8,706 nucleotides of DNA from contig USCF01000038.1 of NCBI GenBank assembly GCA_900553115.1, forward strand, positions 1 to 8,706, given 5' to 3'. Positions 7,422-8,706 of this stretch are shown here, piece by piece (positions within the stretch are counted from its first letter, which is position 1; every line of letters begins with the position of its first letter). The notes beneath the pieces were generated by a model that did not search any database, was not told the DNA's origin, and worked only from the letters and a program-made list of their open reading frames with translations. The stretch is from an uncultured Alphaproteobacteria bacterium. GTDB taxonomy: Bacteria > Pseudomonadota > Alphaproteobacteria > RF32 > CAG-239. The position numbers and the translations under genes were made by a program.

Positions 7422-8534
7422 ATGCTGCGCCGCTTATTTACATTTTTCAGTTTATCCATAATGTGTTTGCCGACTTTGGCAAAGGCAGATGATGTTGCTG
7501 TTGCTCTGGTTATGCCTAAGGCAGGTTCTTATCAGCAGCAAGGGGCGGAACTGACTAAAGGCGTGCAGAGGGCTATTGATGAAATAAACGAAAGCGGCGG
7601 TTTATTGGGCAAAAAGCTGGAATTATTGGCTATTGACGATCAATGCAGCGACGGTGTTGCTATTTCTACAGCGCAAATGCTGACGATTTTGAAACAAAAA
7701 AATATTAAATTGGTAATAGGTCCTTATTGCGCCAACTCTTTTGACAAGGTGGCAGATATTTACGCCAAAGGGCAGATTTTTCAAATTATTCCAACCACAG
7801 TCAACTACGCCCAAGCCAAAACCATTAAAAAAGGTTTGGTAAAAATGCTGGGCTACACAAATCAGCAAGCTAAAGACTTTTTTGACTATTACAATAATAA
7901 TATGGCCGGTTCGCAAGTGGCTGTTATTTATAATTCATCTGATGCGGAAAGCACTGAAGAAGCCAAAGCCATTGAAAATGAGTTTCGCAAGCACGGAAAA
8001 TCTGTAGTATTAGGTTCGTATTTTTATGAATTAACCGATAAAGACTATAAAAAACTGGCAGAGCAGGTTTTAGCTGACGGCAACACAGCCGCGTTTGTTT
8101 TGGGATATCCTAAAAATGTCCGCAAAATGTCGTATGCGCTGAAAGATCGCAACAATGATATGACAGTATTTGTTAACAAATATACAGCCGGCAGCGAATT
8201 TTTTGAATATATGGACGGACTTGCAAACGGCGTTTATTTTATGGCTTTGCGCGGCAAAGAAGAAGATCCGGAATTTGCTGAAACTTTAGTAAAATTACGC
8301 TTAAACGGCTTTGACGCTGATGGACTTTCGCTCTATGGCTATTCGGCGGTTAATTTATGGAAAAGCTTGGCTAATGCCGCAAAATCTTTTGACTATAATA
8401 AGGTTTCTAATCAAGCAGCAAAAGGTGTTAAAACCGAATTTGGCAGCCAAATGTTTCATAATGGCGCACCTAGCATCAGCGAATCTTATGCCATTTACCG
8501 CTACGAAGACGGCAATATGAATAAAGTGTATTAA
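7422..8534 (+). CDS. LivJ/LivK-type periplasmic substrate-binding protein (branched-chain amino acid or related ligand)
   Basis: A secreted ligand-binding protein of the type I periplasmic fold, 370 residues, that normally delivers branched-chain amino acids, amides or similar small molecules to an ABC importer. Residues 1-22 form a signal peptide: positive LRR, a hydrophobic stretch, and a cleavage site after AKA. The mature chain opens with VAVALVMPKAGSYQQQG and continues with GVQRAIDEINESGGLLGKKLEL, the usual first lobe of this family. Cys75 in DDQCSDG and Cys103 in GPYCANS match the disulfide pair of LivJ. Typical LivJ/LivK proteins have a similar length. There is no lipobox, so it should be soluble in the periplasm. 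No permease or ATPase genes lie beside it here, so the cognate transporter must be elsewhere or beyond the window. The exact ligand cannot be read from sequence. An ATG at 7413 would add three residues. Confidence 0.9.
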   Translation: MLRRLFTFFSLSIMCLPTLAKADDVAVALVMPKAGSYQQQGAELTKGVQRAIDEINESGGLLGKKLELLAIDDQCSDGVAISTAQMLTILKQKNIKLVIGPYCANSFDKVADIYAKGQIFQIIPTTVNYAQAKTIKKGLVKMLGYTNQQAKDFFDYYNNNMAGSQVAVIYNSSDAESTEEAKAIENEFRKHGKSVVLGSYFYELTDKDYKKLAEQVLADGNTAAFVLGYPKNVRKMSYALKDRNNDMTVFVNKYTAGSEFFEYMDGLANGVYFMALRGKEEDPEFAETLVKLRLNGFDADGLSLYGYSAVNLWKSLANAAKSFDYNKVSNQAAKGVKTEFGSQMFHNGAPSISESYAIYRYEDGNMNKVY

Positions 8535-8545
8535 GTATTGCTTTT

Positions 8546-8706
8546 TTATTTTATGTCAGCAAAAAGTTCCATAATCTTCTTGCTTTTAGAGAATAAGTGT
8601 GATATACAGCTCCTGAAATTAAGTTGGTTTTTATGTATGAGCGCTTGCGCCACCGTAGTAAAAGCCTTGTATTTATCCGCTTTGCCCATCAAAGCTTTAG
8701 AGAAAA
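8546..8706 (-). CDS. C-terminal fragment of an unidentified protein, running off the right edge
   Basis: On the minus strand one frame stays open from the window edge for 52 codons, then ends in TAA (8548-8546). The other two minus frames stop at once. The translation includes GKADKYKAFTTVAQALIH and ends SKKIMELFADIK; it looks helical and basic. I do not recognise the family. The stop lies 11 bases from the stop of the convergent binding-protein gene, a normal arrangement. An open stretch this short can arise by chance, so this is a moderate call. Apart from it, bases 8535-8706 show nothing clear, and no convincing terminator separates the two genes. Confidence 0.5.
   Translation of the reverse strand, partial: FSKALMGKADKYKAFTTVAQALIHKNQLNFRSCISHLFSKSKKIMELFADIK

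Noticed and set aside
8535..8566. Hairpin terminator after the binding-protein gene
   Set aside because: Only weak pairings such as TTGCT with AGCAA over a 15-base loop can be drawn, and no T run follows.

Overview
This is an ordinary chromosomal segment of a Gram-negative bacterium, with moderate to low GC by eye. Five complete protein genes fill almost all of it. A partial tRNA lies at the left edge and an unidentified gene fragment at the right edge. I see no mobile element, phage gene, CRISPR array or toxin-antitoxin pair. An inner-membrane exporter with a periplasmic domain and a signal-peptide-bearing periplasmic binding protein point to a two-membrane cell. UvrA reads CPVSGFTI where many bacteria have CPxCG. 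From memory this variant is common in Alphaproteobacteria, so I lean to an AT-richer member of that class. That placement is inference.

Layout. Bases 1-29 (+) are the 3' end of a tRNA. Twenty bases later an MsbA-type ABC exporter begins (49-2340, +). It carries an unusual N-terminal module of about 190 residues: a TM helix, a periplasmic domain and a second TM helix. It ends at a strong hairpin terminator (about 2347-2374). Three minus-strand genes form a tight operon, read right to left: uvrA (7293-4477), a histidine-phosphatase/QueH fusion (4477-3374, joined to uvrA by a TGATG stop-start overlap) and an S66 LD-carboxypeptidase (3357-2377), which converges on the same terminator. A short divergent region (7294-7421) holds two well-spaced sigma70-like promoters, one for uvrA and one for a LivJ/LivK-type binding protein (7422-8534, +). 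In the last 172 bases, a minus-strand reading frame of 52 codons plus stop enters from the right edge.

How the genes relate. UvrA begins nucleotide excision repair. The QueH half of the fusion catalyses the last step of queuosine synthesis in tRNA. The S66 peptidase probably trims murein tetrapeptides during cell-wall recycling or cleaves related amide substrates. These three share an operon but no obvious pathway. The most unusual points are the covalent fusion of a phosphoglycerate-mutase-like phosphatase to QueH and the extra periplasmic module on the exporter. Neither amounts to a clear new multi-gene system.
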